The notes under the pieces are model-generated. The model saw only the letters and a program-made list of their open reading frames with translations. It searched no databases and had not been told where the DNA came from. From the NCBI RefSeq assembly GCF_005886345.1, contig NZ_PNEC01000021.1:301909-365908 (forward strand): DNA of 64,000 bases, given 5' to 3'. The DNA comes from Pseudoalteromonas phenolica. Lineage in GTDB: Bacteria > Pseudomonadota > Gammaproteobacteria > Enterobacterales > Alteromonadaceae. Both the position numbers and the translations under genes were made by a program. Each line of letters starts with the position of its first letter. Positions within the stretch are counted from its first letter, which is position 1. Shown in pieces: positions 18,649-27,482 of the stretch.

Positions 18649-19776
18649 ATGATATATAAGTTAATCTTATTACTTCCCCTGTCAATATTCTCAAATATTG
18701 CAAACGCCTGTTTAAACGGTGATATAACCATAGATACCCAATTTGCAACAGCACGAATTGGTCAGTGTGAACAAATTAATGATAAACATATACAATTAAC
18801 CTTATTACCAGAAAACACCCCCATCAATAATAGCCCTTGGTTCGGCTTTAAGATTTCAGCTAAAGAACAAAAGCAAGTTAAGATTTCTATCAAAGCGGAT
18901 GGCGGAAAAATGCGCTACAGCCCGAAAGTATTTAAAGACAATACTTGGCAATTAATCCCTTTTGAGAAGCATGACAAAGACATTTCTTTTTCGATCAACC
19001 TCTCTTCTGAGCCACTTTGGATCTCTGCGCAGGAATCACTTGATAGTCTGGAGTATCACCGCTGGGCAAAAGCACATGCACAAAAAAGCTTTCTCAACCA
19101 TGACATAATCGGTTGGTCTATCGAACACAGACCTATTTTTAAACTTGAAAGCCGAACTAAGAGTAATCAATGGTTGATCCTTGTTGGCAGGCAACATCCG
19201 CCTGAAGTAACCGGAGCCTTAGCCATGCTTACCTTTGTTGACCATGTATTTTCAGATTCAGCAATCGCAAATACATTTCGCAAACGCTTCAATATACTGG
19301 TTGTGCCAAATATAAACCCTGATGGTGTCTACCATGGATATTGGCGTCACAATGTAGCTGGAAAAGATCTCAACCGAGATTGGAAAACTGCTATGCAACC
19401 TGAAGTAGCGAGCGTCGTAAAGTATCTTGATAACATAGTCGAAAATGGTGGAGAAATTAAATACGCCGTAGATTTTCATTCTACTTACAAAGATATTTTT
19501 TATACCATCCCTGAAGATTATTTAAGCCATAACCACACATTAACGAATGATTGGCTAGATAAACTTGAAAAAACGCTACCTGAATTTGAAGTTCGAAGAA
19601 AAGCTGGACAAAACCCAAATCGCGGCGTTTTCAAGCAATTTATAGCAGATAAATATAAAGTGCATGCGGTCACTTATGAAATGGGTGACAACACTGACAG
19701 GGCTATGATCGATAAAGCTGCGATCGAGGCTGCAGAAACGCTCATGTCAACACTGCTCAGTAAGCAAAAACAGTAG
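18649..19776 (+). CDS. Periplasmic M14-family zinc carboxypeptidase
   Basis: The 375-residue protein has a signal peptide (MIYKLILLLPLSIFSNIANA) and an N-terminal beta-sandwich pro- or accessory domain (about 25-125), as in the cytosolic-carboxypeptidase/M14B-like group. The M14 catalytic domain follows. Zinc ligands are H183 and E186 (GRQHPPEVTG) and H277 (VDFHSTYKD). The NPDG (223-226) and NRDW (242-245) substrate loops are present, and the catalytic Glu is E344 in TYEMGDNTD. M14 enzymes remove C-terminal residues from peptides; some cut gamma-D-Glu-diaminopimelate bonds of peptidoglycan. Next to a D-aminoacylase and dgcNA, a role in trimming murein-type peptides is attractive but unproven. 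Confidence 0.88.
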   Translation: MIYKLILLLPLSIFSNIANACLNGDITIDTQFATARIGQCEQINDKHIQLTLLPENTPINNSPWFGFKISAKEQKQVKISIKADGGKMRYSPKVFKDNTWQLIPFEKHDKDISFSINLSSEPLWISAQESLDSLEYHRWAKAHAQKSFLNHDIIGWSIEHRPIFKLESRTKSNQWLILVGRQHPPEVTGALAMLTFVDHVFSDSAIANTFRKRFNILVVPNINPDGVYHGYWRHNVAGKDLNRDWKTAMQPEVASVVKYLDNIVENGGEIKYAVDFHSTYKDIFYTIPEDYLSHNHTLTNDWLDKLEKTLPEFEVRRKAGQNPNRGVFKQFIADKYKVHAVTYEMGDNTDRAMIDKAAIEAAETLMSTLLSKQKQ

Positions 19777-19786
19777 AGTCACTAAC

Positions 19787-21343
19787 ATGAAAACTAATAC
19801 TTTAAAGTTGAGCACTTTAGTGATGTTGATGGCGCTCACGGGCTGTGCTAGCAAACCAACTTTCAATGCCGATATTTTGCTGACAGGTGGTTTACTCATT
19901 TCGGGGGATGGTTCCGCCGCAAATGCTAAAAAGGTTGCCATTTGTAAAGATAAAATTTGTGGAATATTTGCACCTGACAGCACACATATTAAAGCAAAAC
20001 AAGTCATTGATGTGTCTGGTAAGGTGATAGCCCCAGGGTTTATAGATCCACATACACATTCACTATCAGATTTAAAAAGTAGCACCCGAAATAACAACAT
20101 AAACTATTTAACTCAAGGGGTCACGACTGTCATAAATGGCAATGATGGTGGTGGCCCTGTTGACTTTAATGCCACCAAACATACTTTACATGCCAATGGT
20201 ATCGGTACCAATGTAGGTTTGTTAGTTGGTCATGGCTCTCTTAGAAAACAAGTCATGGGAAAAGTGGCGCGTCACGCCACAGAAAAAGAAATGTCGCAAA
20301 TGGAAGCCCTGTTAGAAACAGCCATGGAACAAGGCGCACTAGGCTTATCTAGTGGTCTTTATTATGTTCCCGGCAGCTATGCAAATACCAACGAGGTAGT
20401 TCGTTTAGCTAAAGTCGCTGCAAAATTCAATGGCATCTATGACACCCATATTCGCGATGAAAGTACGTTTTCAATCGGCCTCATTCCTGCCGTACAAGAA
20501 GCGATTGATATTGCCAAAGCTGCAGATATTCACTTGCATCTGGCACATATAAAAGCACTAGGCGTTGACGTTTGGGGGCAAAGTGAACAAATCATTAATC
20601 TGGTCGAGTCTGAACAGCAGCGAGGTTTAAGTATTTCAGCCGATCAATATCCTTGGTTAGCATCTGGCACTAAACTACACAGTGCATTGATGCCTAAATG
20701 GGTCATGGCAGATAGCAAAAAAGCGTTTCATGCAAGACTCAAAGATCCAAGGTTACAAGATCAAATTGACCGAGAGCTTGCAGAAAACTTGCGTCGTCGC
20801 GGTGGAGCTAAAGCCATTTTAATCACTAAATTCTATGATAAAAGCTTAGAAGGTAAGACACTTGAACAAGTTGCCAAAGAGTGGAATTTATCAGCTATTT
20901 CCGCAACAAAAAAACTGGTGTTAATGGGTCAAGTTCGTATTGCTTCTTTTAACATGTCTGCGGAAGATGTCGAAAACTTTATGCAACAAACTTGGGTTGT
21001 TACTTCATCAGATGGTACCGATGGGCACCCAAGAAAATACGCTAGTTTTCCAAAAAAGTTAAAAAGCTATGTTTTAGATAAAAACTTAATGTCTCTTGAG
21101 ACCTTTATACAGCGAAGCAGTGCAGACACAGCAAAGTATTTTAATATTAAAAAACGAGGTCAAATTAAGCCTGATTATTTTGCCGATATCATCGTATTTG
21201 ATCCTAAGCAGATAAGTGTTAACGCATCATTCGCTCATTGGAATGTATTAACCGAAGGAATGCAATATGTCTTTGTTAATGGTGAAATTGTCATTAACGA
21301 TCATAAATTTACGAATATTCATGCTGGTAAAGTTATAGATTAG
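19787..21343 (+). CDS. N-acyl-D-amino-acid deacylase (D-aminoacylase family) lipoprotein
   Basis: The 518-residue amidohydrolase starts with a lipoprotein signal (LVMLMALTGC, Cys20), so it acts in the periplasm or outer membrane rather than the cytoplasm. The metal-binding HxH is H89/H91 in GFIDPHTHSLSD. Family signatures follow: TQGVTTVINGNDGGG, YDTHIRDES, HLAHIKALG, SSDGTDGHPRKYASFP and the C-terminal IKPDYFADIIVFDP. These enzymes hydrolyse N-acyl-D-amino acids (including N-acyl-D-Glu) or act on dipeptides containing D-residues. The gene starts 10 bases after the peptidase stop, so the two are co-transcribed. With dgcN and dgcA across the divergent promoter it suggests D-amino-acid scavenging. 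Confidence 0.9.
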   Translation: MKTNTLKLSTLVMLMALTGCASKPTFNADILLTGGLLISGDGSAANAKKVAICKDKICGIFAPDSTHIKAKQVIDVSGKVIAPGFIDPHTHSLSDLKSSTRNNNINYLTQGVTTVINGNDGGGPVDFNATKHTLHANGIGTNVGLLVGHGSLRKQVMGKVARHATEKEMSQMEALLETAMEQGALGLSSGLYYVPGSYANTNEVVRLAKVAAKFNGIYDTHIRDESTFSIGLIPAVQEAIDIAKAADIHLHLAHIKALGVDVWGQSEQIINLVESEQQRGLSISADQYPWLASGTKLHSALMPKWVMADSKKAFHARLKDPRLQDQIDRELAENLRRRGGAKAILITKFYDKSLEGKTLEQVAKEWNLSAISATKKLVLMGQVRIASFNMSAEDVENFMQQTWVVTSSDGTDGHPRKYASFPKKLKSYVLDKNLMSLETFIQRSSADTAKYFNIKKRGQIKPDYFADIIVFDPKQISVNASFAHWNVLTEGMQYVFVNGEIVINDHKFTNIHAGKVID

Positions 21344-21366
21344 TGCAGTAAAAAATCTCCCTTACT

Positions 21367-21400
21367 AAAAAGCCTAGATAAATGATATCTAGGCTTTTTT
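21367..21400 (+). terminator. Rho-independent terminator ending the TonB/peptidase/deacylase operon
   Basis: Long stem AAAAGCCTAGATA / TATCTAGGCTTTT with a 5-base loop and a T tail. The inner stem AGCCTAGAT is the same as in the terminator at 38627. Confidence 0.92.
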
Positions 21401-21572
21401 AATTCGCTTAATAACTGTAATTTATTTGCAAATTAATACCTTCTTAGCACACGCTACTGAATGCACTAGGCCGAATAAATCTCGATAAATGCGAAAAATA
21501 AATTAAGTAGGAACGTTTGATAGAACACCTCATTAATTCATAGACTTAGAAGAAGGTACAAATACACATGAT

Positions 21573-22517
21573 TTAATTTCGACTACTGAAAGAGATAAAT
21601 TGTTTTGCAGTGGCCTTGGGCGCTTCTATCATAGGTAAATGTCCAATATCATCCATAACAACCATTTCAGCTTGGGGCGCTATTTGAGAAAGCACCTTTG
21701 CCGCAGAGTAATGAAGCACGCGATCTTGTTTTCCCCATGTAATCAACACAGGTTTACTAAACTTGGCTAGCCCCCGGTCTAAGGGAGAAGCAAATTTTAC
21801 TTTGTTATTGTCTTGTTTATGGATTTCATAAAATATTTTCTGATTAATCTGGTAATCTTTCTCGGCTTTTTTAGCCAGCTCAGAAATAACAAATTCAGGT
21901 ATGTAAGGTGGACTTTGAAAGACAAATGACGTCAGTTTTTGAAGGTCATTTTTGTCCTGCACAAGTACGATTGGCTTTTTATTGTTTGAAATATCTTTAA
22001 ACATCTCACTTTCGTCGGCAGATTCAACCCCTAACGCATTCAATAACCATAAACCAGTTACTCTTTCAGGGTATTTGATTGCATAGTTTCCAGCTATGTA
22101 CCCTCCCATTGAATTTCCAGCGATATAAAACTTATTAATACCTAATTGATTGATGAGTTCATTTACTCGTCTAACTTGAGACTCAACATCATATTTCAGG
22201 TCCATCTTTTTAAAGCTATCGCCAAACCCAGGTAAATCTAGCGCTATTATGGAATAATCATCTTTGAGGTGCTTAGCTAACCTGACCCAATTATCCTTAT
22301 TCGCGCCAAAGCCATGAAGAAAAACGATCACGTCGCCTTTTCCGCCTTCTAGGTAAGCAACTTCTCCCTCATCAATCTTTATTGATTTGACACTGAGACC
22401 TGCAAGCTTTCGTTCAATTGATTGCCCTGCATAAAATAGTTGCTCTGATGAGAGAGCAAAATATCCGAAAAGTACAGTAAACAATAGACCCAAAGTTATT
22501 TTTGTGATGTTCTTCAT
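21573..22517 (-). CDS. Membrane-anchored alpha/beta hydrolase
   Basis: Started at the ATG at 22517, the protein has 314 residues with AAGGA 6 bases upstream and an N-terminal membrane anchor or signal (KITLGLLFTVLFGYFALSS). An earlier reading from 22619 adds 34 unconserved residues and is rejected. The alpha/beta-hydrolase core is clear: oxyanion HGFGANKDNWV, IALDLPGFGDS, nucleophile elbow AGNSMGGYIAG, acid in ITWGKQDRVLH, and His in DDIGHLPMIEAP. This is the pattern of lipase/esterase and haloalkane-dehalogenase-like enzymes; the substrate is unknown. It stands alone, with the relic of a transposase-like sequence upstream. Confidence 0.9.
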   Translation of the reverse strand: MKNITKITLGLLFTVLFGYFALSSEQLFYAGQSIERKLAGLSVKSIKIDEGEVAYLEGGKGDVIVFLHGFGANKDNWVRLAKHLKDDYSIIALDLPGFGDSFKKMDLKYDVESQVRRVNELINQLGINKFYIAGNSMGGYIAGNYAIKYPERVTGLWLLNALGVESADESEMFKDISNNKKPIVLVQDKNDLQKLTSFVFQSPPYIPEFVISELAKKAEKDYQINQKIFYEIHKQDNNKVKFASPLDRGLAKFSKPVLITWGKQDRVLHYSAAKVLSQIAPQAEMVVMDDIGHLPMIEAPKATAKQFISFSSRN

Positions 22518-22628
22518 AGTTATCCTTTTTGATGTAACTTCAAGACATTCGAGATGGTACGCATACTTTGCGCCTGCGAACTGAAAAATCATACGCATTC
22601 TGAAGGCAGTACTCTCCATGAATTCGAT

Positions 22629-22758
22629 TTCTTGTTAACTCACAATATACCATTGCAAGGCAGCATTGCACTTTTTGGCAATTTCAGAGATTGAAACTCC
22701 AGTTCCGGAATGGTATAAGTCTGATGTGTTTTCCCTTAGTCAAATGCTGATAACTCAT
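22629..22758 (-). pseudogene. Degenerate IS30-family transposase N-terminus
   Basis: Reading leftward from an ATG at 22758 gives MSYQHLTKGKHIR, close to the MSYxHLTxxER start of IS30-type transposases. A shift of frame then gives TGVSISEIAKKCN, which fits the helix-turn-helix that follows in that family. The similarity ends quickly with a stop. No inverted repeats or rest of the element were found. Identification rests on two short segments, so it is tentative. Confidence 0.4.
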
Positions 22759-22902
22759 AGTAGTATTGCTTATTTCTTTAGCAAGAAGATCGCACCACTT
22801 TCGGCAACTGGCTTCCTCTTCTTCACCTTTCTATGAGTGTCGCTTTTATTATCTGAAATCAGGCATAACACACCAAATCTGCATGGCCTTAATTACCCAA
22901 GA

Positions 22903-23670
22903 TTAAAACAATGTAATAGCCGAAGTAATAAGAAATGCTGCTAAATAAGCTGAGAAAAATAAGCTCAAGAAAATCCATGGCACGAATATGAGCCCTTTTA
23001 ACCAATTCCAGCCATAAAAGACTTTTGCTGACTGGTAAAATACGGTTAAGCCAATAGCACTTTCTACCAATCTTCTATATTCAGAAAAGTAATCTAAGCT
23101 AAATAATTTAAAAACAGACACCATAACAATGCCATACAAGCAATAGAGTGCACTACTGTAAAGCAACATAATCAGAGTTGAGATATAGTTATAACCTGAC
23201 TTATAAAAGGAAAATCGGACAACTAATGCTGCAAATGGTAAAGCGCCAAGGTAAATTAAAATGCGATGATTAATATAAATCTCTTGCCAAACCTTCGCGA
23301 ATTCACTGATACCAGCTTGCTGTTGATTCACTGCATGTTCATTTAGAGCAGCGATACCTCCTGTCAAAGCTAAAAGTGCAAGGTAAATACCAATAATCAC
23401 AAAACATAGTCTCAACGGATTGACGTACTGCTTACGTTTTCCTGAAACATATAGCTTTGCGACATGTCCAGGTCGAATCAATAAGTCTCTGAATGTTCTA
23501 AAAATGCGCGTATCAGTATTGGTCAACGCATCAATAAAGGTATTGATAAAAAAACCAACAGTGAGTTCACCTACAATATGTTTCTGTCCGCAATGAGAGC
23601 AGTAATTACCTGAAATAGGTGTATTGCAATTCATACATTTAGATGCTGTTGCTGTATTTTGAGCTACCAT
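22903..23670 (-). CDS. DUF3667-type integral membrane protein with zinc ribbon
   Basis: The protein has 255 residues when started at the ATG at 23670; a TTG ten codons earlier is the alternative. An N-terminal zinc ribbon has two CxxC pairs (CMNCNTPISGNYCSHCGQKH, about residues 12-31). The segment LTNTDTRIFRTFRDLLIRPGHVAKLYVSGKRKQYVNPLRLCFVI then leads into four to five membrane helices. This is the layout of DUF3667 proteins, widespread in Alteromonadales and Bacteroidetes and of unknown function. It is divergent from a second small membrane protein gene. Confidence 0.8.
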   Translation of the reverse strand: MVAQNTATASKCMNCNTPISGNYCSHCGQKHIVGELTVGFFINTFIDALTNTDTRIFRTFRDLLIRPGHVAKLYVSGKRKQYVNPLRLCFVIIGIYLALLALTGGIAALNEHAVNQQQAGISEFAKVWQEIYINHRILIYLGALPFAALVVRFSFYKSGYNYISTLIMLLYSSALYCLYGIVMVSVFKLFSLDYFSEYRRLVESAIGLTVFYQSAKVFYGWNWLKGLIFVPWIFLSLFFSAYLAAFLITSAITLF

Positions 23671-23824
23671 TTTTCTTATCGTGTCCTTTGAGAGCGTCAA
23701 TCACTTTTAGAGTTATATATGTATAGTGCAGCAATGACATTTGTCATGCAACGAAGTGACAAAGCTCACTGATCTTCGCCAACTATTCAAGTCATACTTA
23801 CTCCATCAACAGACGGAGATTGCC

Positions 23825-24406
23825 ATGAGCACCATTAATTTAGACACACATTTACATAACTATAAAAACCGCCGCTTTTTGGCTGTACCACTGGCTGGCA
23901 TGATTGTTTGGAGTTTACTGATTATAACTGGCATGTCTTTGTCGTTACACATGCAAACTTGGGCGATTTATATTGGTACTGGTTCAATTGTATATTTAGG
24001 TTTAGGCCTATCTAAATTAACTGGTGAAGATGTTCAGTTTAAAAAAGGCGCTGAACGCAATCCATTCGATACCATCTTTTTAGCCGCGGTTGCGATGACA
24101 TTTTTGACCTTTTCAATCAGCATTACCTTTGCAATGCAAAATCCTTACGCCCTGCCATTTGCGATTGCTGTACAGTCGGGCTTAATGTGGTTAGTACATG
24201 GTGCAATTTGTAAGATTAAGGTATGTGTAGCGCACGCAGTTGTCAGAACAGTTTTATGTACCGCTGCTTTTATCATAAGCCCTGAGAACAGCTTTGTATT
24301 ACAACCGATTATTGTGGTGCTGTGTTACTTATTTACTATCTTAGTACTTGAAAAGAGATGGGCAAACTTACAAATGCAAAAAGCGTTAAAACCTCAAGCA
24401 GCTTGA
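23825..24406 (+). CDS. Small integral membrane protein, unknown function
   Basis: The 194-residue start at 23825 (MSTINLDTHLHNYKNRR) is preceded by GGAG and fits better than the longer reading from 23741. About five to six hydrophobic helices are seen with short loops, and the C-terminus is basic and cytoplasm-like (EKRWANLQMQKALKPQAA). I do not recognise the family with certainty. Its divergent neighbour is the DUF3667 gene. It ends at a strong terminator. Confidence 0.7.
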   Translation: MSTINLDTHLHNYKNRRFLAVPLAGMIVWSLLIITGMSLSLHMQTWAIYIGTGSIVYLGLGLSKLTGEDVQFKKGAERNPFDTIFLAAVAMTFLTFSISITFAMQNPYALPFAIAVQSGLMWLVHGAICKIKVCVAHAVVRTVLCTAAFIISPENSFVLQPIIVVLCYLFTILVLEKRWANLQMQKALKPQAA

Positions 24407-24441
24407 ATACCAGCTCTCTAAACAAAAAATTCTCAATAAAA

Positions 24442-24470
24442 AAGCGCAGCATGATGCTGCGCTTGTTTGT
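24442..24470. terminator. Terminator between convergent genes
   Basis: A long palindromic stem AAGCGCAGCAT / ATGCTGCGCTT is flanked by A-rich sequence on the left and T-rich on the right, so it works in both directions. Confidence 0.88.
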
Positions 24471-24508
24471 TCTCATAACTGAGTTAGCAACTTTATTTAA
24501 ACTAAGCT

Positions 24509-25123
24509 CTATTTAGGTCTCGCCATTGCAAAAGGGCTGGTAATACCCGAATATTCCCCACCGCCTAAACGCGCCAGCGGGGCAACTTTATCGGCATGAA
24601 TTTTTAAACGTTGCTTCGCATCCAAAGAAATGACTTCATCATTCACATATAAGGTTTTTACCTTCACAAACACTAATGACTGTGGCGCTTCGCCCATTTG
24701 TTGCACCTCATATAACTCACAACCATAAGCGATATGGCAGCTTTTAATGCGAGGTAGACCAAAGCCTGCGAACTCCACCAGCTCAATGTCGTTGGCGGTG
24801 ATTTCAGACTCGCCATGCTCGAGAGTTGCAGCGGTGGCTGTGACTAAATCAGCGTCTTGCTCTGAGGCAATGTGAATAACGCACTGTTTGGTATTAATCA
24901 CATTTTTAACTGTGTCTTTAATCTCGCCTGTTGGCTTTTTGCCAGCCGAAAACATCATCAAAGGCGGCGCACTCGATACAGCTGTGAAATAAGAAAATGG
25001 CGCAAGATTGTAGCTTTGCTCGCCCGAGTCGGTTAACACCCAAGCGATAGGACGCGGAATAATGGTTTGCGTCATTAAGTGATATATTTGATTTCCAGAA
25101 AAGTCAGAGAAATTCAGTTCCAT
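24509..25123 (-). CDS. Flavin reductase-like (FMN split-barrel) protein
   Basis: The 204-residue protein matches the flavin-reductase-like, FMN-binding split-barrel family. Key segments are TIIPRPIAWVLT near the N-terminus, NLAPFSYFTAVSSAPPLMMFSAG (about residues 41-63), DTVKNVINTKQCVIHIAS and the C-terminal LARLGGGEYSGI. Related enzymes reduce free flavin or carry FMN in oxidoreductases and sometimes serve monooxygenases. No monooxygenase is adjacent, so the partner is unknown. The ATG at 25123 gives the common N-terminus. It is divergent from the HDAC-like gene 147 bases away. Confidence 0.9.
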   Translation of the reverse strand: MELNFSDFSGNQIYHLMTQTIIPRPIAWVLTDSGEQSYNLAPFSYFTAVSSAPPLMMFSAGKKPTGEIKDTVKNVINTKQCVIHIASEQDADLVTATAATLEHGESEITANDIELVEFAGFGLPRIKSCHIAYGCELYEVQQMGEAPQSLVFVKVKTLYVNDEVISLDAKQRLKIHADKVAPLARLGGGEYSGITSPFAMARPK

Positions 25124-25270
25124 TTGTCTTCAGCACTTTGAAAAATAAGGCCAACATGATTGCATAAACCAAGGTGTAAAAAAACCTGTAGGTGCAGATA
25201 ATAATCTCAACTATTACGTAATACGTATATCAGTTAAAATTATCGCAATTTAAACTAAGTACCGTCTTTA

Positions 25271-26194
25271 ATGCTCTCAAATCACAGCCCGCTCAACACC
25301 CGTTTACCGCTTGTTTATCATCCAAATTACTCGTTTAGTTTTGATCCTAAACACCGCTTTGTGATGAGTAAATTCGCTAATTTATTCAATGAAGTAAAAA
25401 ACATGGGCTTAGTTGGCGAGAACTTAGTTCAACCTGAAATTGGCTCGCCTACGCCACTCGAGTTAGTTCATTGCGAAGACTATATTTGGGACTTATGGCG
25501 TAACCAACTCGATGTCAAAGCGATGCGTCGGATTGGTTTACCGTGGTCTGAAAAACTAATGGCGCGAACTTTTACTGCACCACTTGGCACATTAAAGACC
25601 GCAGAACTAGCTCTTGAACATGGCATAGCCTGCCACCTTGCCGGTGGCACCCATCACGCCCATTATGATTTTGGCTCTGGATATTGCATGGTGAATGACC
25701 TCGCATTTACGTCTACAACACTTATTCAGCAAGGTAAGGTAAATAATGTACTGATTTTTGATTTAGACGTACACCAAGGTGATGGCACTGCTGCTATGTT
25801 AAAACACAACCCTTATGTGTTTACCTGCTCTATTCATTGTGAAAAAAACTTCCCATTTAGAAAACATGACAGTGATTTAGATGTCGGTCTTGAAAACCAT
25901 TTAGAAGACGCTGCGTATTTGCATATTGTGCGAGAAACCTTAACGGGCTTAATTGAAGATCTGAACCCCGATTTAGTATTGTACGATGCAGGCGTTGATG
26001 TGTGGGAGCAAGATACTCTCGGAAAGCTCAATATTTCATGGCAAGGATTAGAAAAACGCGATGCCTTAGTACTAACAACTTGCCAAAGCAAAGGTGTACC
26101 TGTGGCCACTGTTATCGGTGGCGGTTATGACAAAGACCATTTAAGATTGGCAAAACGCCATGCTATTGTGGTTAAACAGGCTGCACAGCTGTAA
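25271..26194 (+). CDS. Histone-deacetylase-like amidohydrolase
   Basis: The 307-residue protein is a bacterial member of the arginase/deacetylase fold related to HDACs. Catalytic histidines are H128 and H129 (AGGTHHAHYDFGSGYC). Zinc ligands are D166 and H168 in FDLDVHQGDGTA, and an Asp near residue 243 (YDAGVDVWEQD). The C-terminal GGGYDKDH loop is also typical. Relatives remove acyl groups from acetylated lysine, polyamines or small molecules such as acetoin precursors. It sits alone. The length and motifs fit well; the biological substrate is not shown. Confidence 0.92.
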   Translation: MLSNHSPLNTRLPLVYHPNYSFSFDPKHRFVMSKFANLFNEVKNMGLVGENLVQPEIGSPTPLELVHCEDYIWDLWRNQLDVKAMRRIGLPWSEKLMARTFTAPLGTLKTAELALEHGIACHLAGGTHHAHYDFGSGYCMVNDLAFTSTTLIQQGKVNNVLIFDLDVHQGDGTAAMLKHNPYVFTCSIHCEKNFPFRKHDSDLDVGLENHLEDAAYLHIVRETLTGLIEDLNPDLVLYDAGVDVWEQDTLGKLNISWQGLEKRDALVLTTCQSKGVPVATVIGGGYDKDHLRLAKRHAIVVKQAAQL

Positions 26195-26307
26195 TAAGCG
26201 TAAAATAGTGCAAATACACCACCTACCACTTTATTCGTGAGATAATCAATTACATCAGTTAATCTGTTATTGACTATAATGAAATAAGTTAACGCCTAGT
26301 GGTATTT

Positions 26308-27180
26308 ATGAAGCCTCTTTTTTCACTGTGTATACTTTTGTTGTCATCATTTATTTCGCAGGCTCAAACTGTGACATTATTAAGTGATGATCCAAAAGAC
26401 TTAGAGCTTTTTTACACAACTGGTAATCACGATATTGCCAGTGATTCATATCGCCTGTTATTAAAAAATCTACCTGATATTAAAGTTGAGCTAGAAATAG
26501 CCCCGACAGCACGCATCGATGCGCTATTGAAAGAAGACAGAACCATGTGTGCGGTGAATCGCATAAAAACACCCGAGCGCGAATTATATAATATCTATTC
26601 TTACCCCGTTCATCTATACCCTAGCCACAGACTGTATTATTTTAATAATAAAACCCCTTTAACTGATGATCTTTTAACAGAAGAGCATGATTTAATAAGC
26701 ATTCAGAAGCTCATTACAAAATACCCAAATGCAACGATTGGCATTGAATCTGGCCGTTCATATGGTAAAGCATTAGATAAACAACTGAGTAAAATCAAAG
26801 AAAAAAATATACTCAGACGCGCAGGCAGTGACGCTTATCAATCAATGATTGCATTATTCCAGCGCCAGCGTGTTGATCTCCTGATCACATATCCAACTGT
26901 ATTTAAAGAATATGCGACTGGGCAAAACGATAACATTGGGTCAGTTTCTATTGCAAAACACCCCCTGTTTATTGCCGGCCATATTGCCTGCAGTAACACT
27001 GCCTATTCCCAAGAAATCATTAAGCAAATTAACCGTGCTTTGCTCGATTTATACCATTCGGATGAATATCTTTCTATGCACTTACATCACGTTCCAAATA
27101 CAGAGCAAAGCTTGTTAACTCGCAGGATCAGTGACTTATTTTTGAAGTACAAACTACTCAGTAAATCTGATTTCAAATAA
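26308..27180 (+). CDS. Periplasmic solute-binding-like protein (SBP_bac_3-like)
   Basis: Started at the ATG at 26308 (a GTG three codons earlier is the alternative), the protein has 290 residues with a signal peptide (MKPLFSLCILLLSSFISQAQ). The mature part looks like the periplasmic amino-acid-binding fold: VTLLSDDPKDLELF near the N-terminus, PTARIDALLKEDRTMCAVNRIKTPER, TIGIESGRSYGKALD and DAYQSMIALFQRQRVDLLIT. No ABC permease or ATPase is next to it. Such orphan proteins are common in marine gammaproteobacteria and may be sensors or decoys rather than transporter subunits. Confidence 0.78.
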   Translation: MKPLFSLCILLLSSFISQAQTVTLLSDDPKDLELFYTTGNHDIASDSYRLLLKNLPDIKVELEIAPTARIDALLKEDRTMCAVNRIKTPERELYNIYSYPVHLYPSHRLYYFNNKTPLTDDLLTEEHDLISIQKLITKYPNATIGIESGRSYGKALDKQLSKIKEKNILRRAGSDAYQSMIALFQRQRVDLLITYPTVFKEYATGQNDNIGSVSIAKHPLFIAGHIACSNTAYSQEIIKQINRALLDLYHSDEYLSMHLHHVPNTEQSLLTRRISDLFLKYKLLSKSDFK

Positions 27181-27435
27181 TATAACGTCGTGCCAACAAA
27201 AAGCTGCTCATTCATTATTTGTGCGATTAAAACTACTATGGTTAATGATTCTTATCTGTATGAATTTGTCAAATACGAACAATGGTGAGTAATTGGCTTC
27301 AGCTACCACTTTTTAAACATGCCAACAGTTTAGTATGTGGCATCTCATATTTGATTGAAGCTCTGAGGTGGGTCGATGTCTTATTATAATTCTGTCAAGA
27401 TTACTTACGGCTTGTGCTGCTGAACAAAGCGTATG
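27181..27435. other. Intergenic stretch without a recognisable gene
   Basis: Spacer between the convergent solute-binding-like gene and the subtilase gene. No ORF with a credible start or RNA gene was seen; the terminator of the subtilase gene lies at its right side. Confidence 0.5.
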
Positions 27436-27459
27436 AAAAAGCCAGAATCAACTGGCTTT
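27436..27459 (-). terminator. Rho-independent terminator of the subtilase gene
   Basis: On the minus strand the stem AAAGCCAG / CTGGCTTT with a 6-base loop is followed by a T run (27436-27440 read on the minus strand). Confidence 0.85.
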
Positions 27460-27482
27460 GACTTACATTAAATGAGTGCTGC

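Noticed and set aside
22530..22619. N-terminal extension of the alpha/beta hydrolase from 22619
   Set aside because: The extra 34 residues have no conserved features, and the ATG at 22517 has a clear ribosome-binding site and a signal-like start.
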